A DNA stretch of 5,769 bases from Planctomycetota bacterium (GTDB lineage: Bacteria > Planctomycetota > Brocadiia > SM23-32), in NCBI GenBank assembly GCA_018334735.1, contig JAGXLK010000195.1:1-5769 (forward strand), given 5' to 3'. The position numbers and the translations under genes were made by a program. A model generated the notes under the pieces. That model searched no databases. It worked only from the letters and a program-made list of their open reading frames with translations, and was not told the origin of the DNA. This document shows positions 5,615 to 5,769 of the stretch, piece by piece. Every line of letters starts with the position of its first letter. Positions within the stretch are counted from its first letter, which is position 1.

Positions 5615-5769
5615 ATTTGTTCCTCGAAGGACCGAATCATGAAACTGCATTCGTCTAAAAATTCCCTGCTGGTTGCCTCTGAGCTGAGGGATATCTGCTG
5701 AGCATGAGAACTGTTACCCCTGGCGATTACGTTACGGGGACCGGAATCCAATCGGATGAGGGGAACCGT
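5587..5769 (-). CDS. Probable C-terminal fragment of an unknown gene, 5' part outside window
   Basis: On the minus strand only this frame stays open from the right edge; the other two hit stops within about 45 nt. It runs 60 codons to TGA at 5589-5587, overlapping the hydrolase start by 28 bp in a different frame, a usual arrangement for translationally coupled genes. The visible peptide is plausible rather than diagnostic: it includes TVPLIRLDSGPRNVIARG and an amphipathic stretch REFLDECSFMIRSFEEQI, ending PKKLLVS. I cannot assign a family. If real, the hydrolase is the second gene of an operon that begins to the right of the window. It could also be a chance open frame, as 60 codons is short. 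Confidence 0.42.
   Translation of the reverse strand, partial: TVPLIRLDSGPRNVIARGNSSHAQQISLSSEATSREFLDECSFMIRSFEEQICPKKLLVS

Noticed and set aside
5615..5650. N-terminal extension of the hydrolase from ATG 5650
   Set aside because: No ribosome site; the extra 12 residues precede the family's usual beginning, and ATG 5614 has a GAGGA at good spacing.

Overview
This looks like an ordinary chromosomal segment of a Gram-negative bacterium with mixed base composition. The clues are a TadE-type pseudopilin-like gene, a lipoprotein with a clear lipobox, and an alpha/beta hydrolase resembling those linked to exosortase/exopolysaccharide loci. That mix would fit Desulfobacterota or a related environmental lineage, but this is only a guess and nothing in the window fixes the taxonomy. 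I see no tRNA, rRNA, CRISPR array, insertion sequence or phage gene.

Layout. 1-449 (-): 5' part of a TadE-like gene running off the left edge. 450-832: gene-free and rather AT-rich, with a 17-bp palindrome and weak promoter-like sequences. 833-1624 (+): metallo-beta-lactamase-fold hydrolase. 1599-1769 (+): open, protein-like frame with no normal start codon. 1806-2582 (+): truA, tRNA pseudouridine synthase. 2540-3061 (-): small two-TM membrane protein, convergent with truA and overlapping it by 43 bp. 3062-3228: divergent promoter region with a good sigma70-type promoter on each strand. 3229-3735 (+): small nitroreductase. 3716-4726 (+): lipoprotein with coiled coil and TPR-like repeats, probably in an operon with the nitroreductase. 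4763-5614 (-): alpha/beta hydrolase. 5587-5769 (-): probable 3' end of the gene before the hydrolase, overlapping its start.

How the genes fit together. No single pathway links them. truA is tRNA housekeeping. The MBL protein and nitroreductase are generic enzymes with unknown substrates. The TPR lipoprotein is probably an envelope scaffold. The TadE gene at the left and the exosortase-type hydrolase at the right suggest that the flanks lead into surface-structure loci (Tad pili, polysaccharide or protein sorting), but this rests on family resemblance only.

I found no convincing undescribed multi-gene system. The items most worth a second look are the start-less frame after the MBL gene (frameshifted C-terminus, gene remnant or recoding site) and the gene fragment overlapping the hydrolase start.
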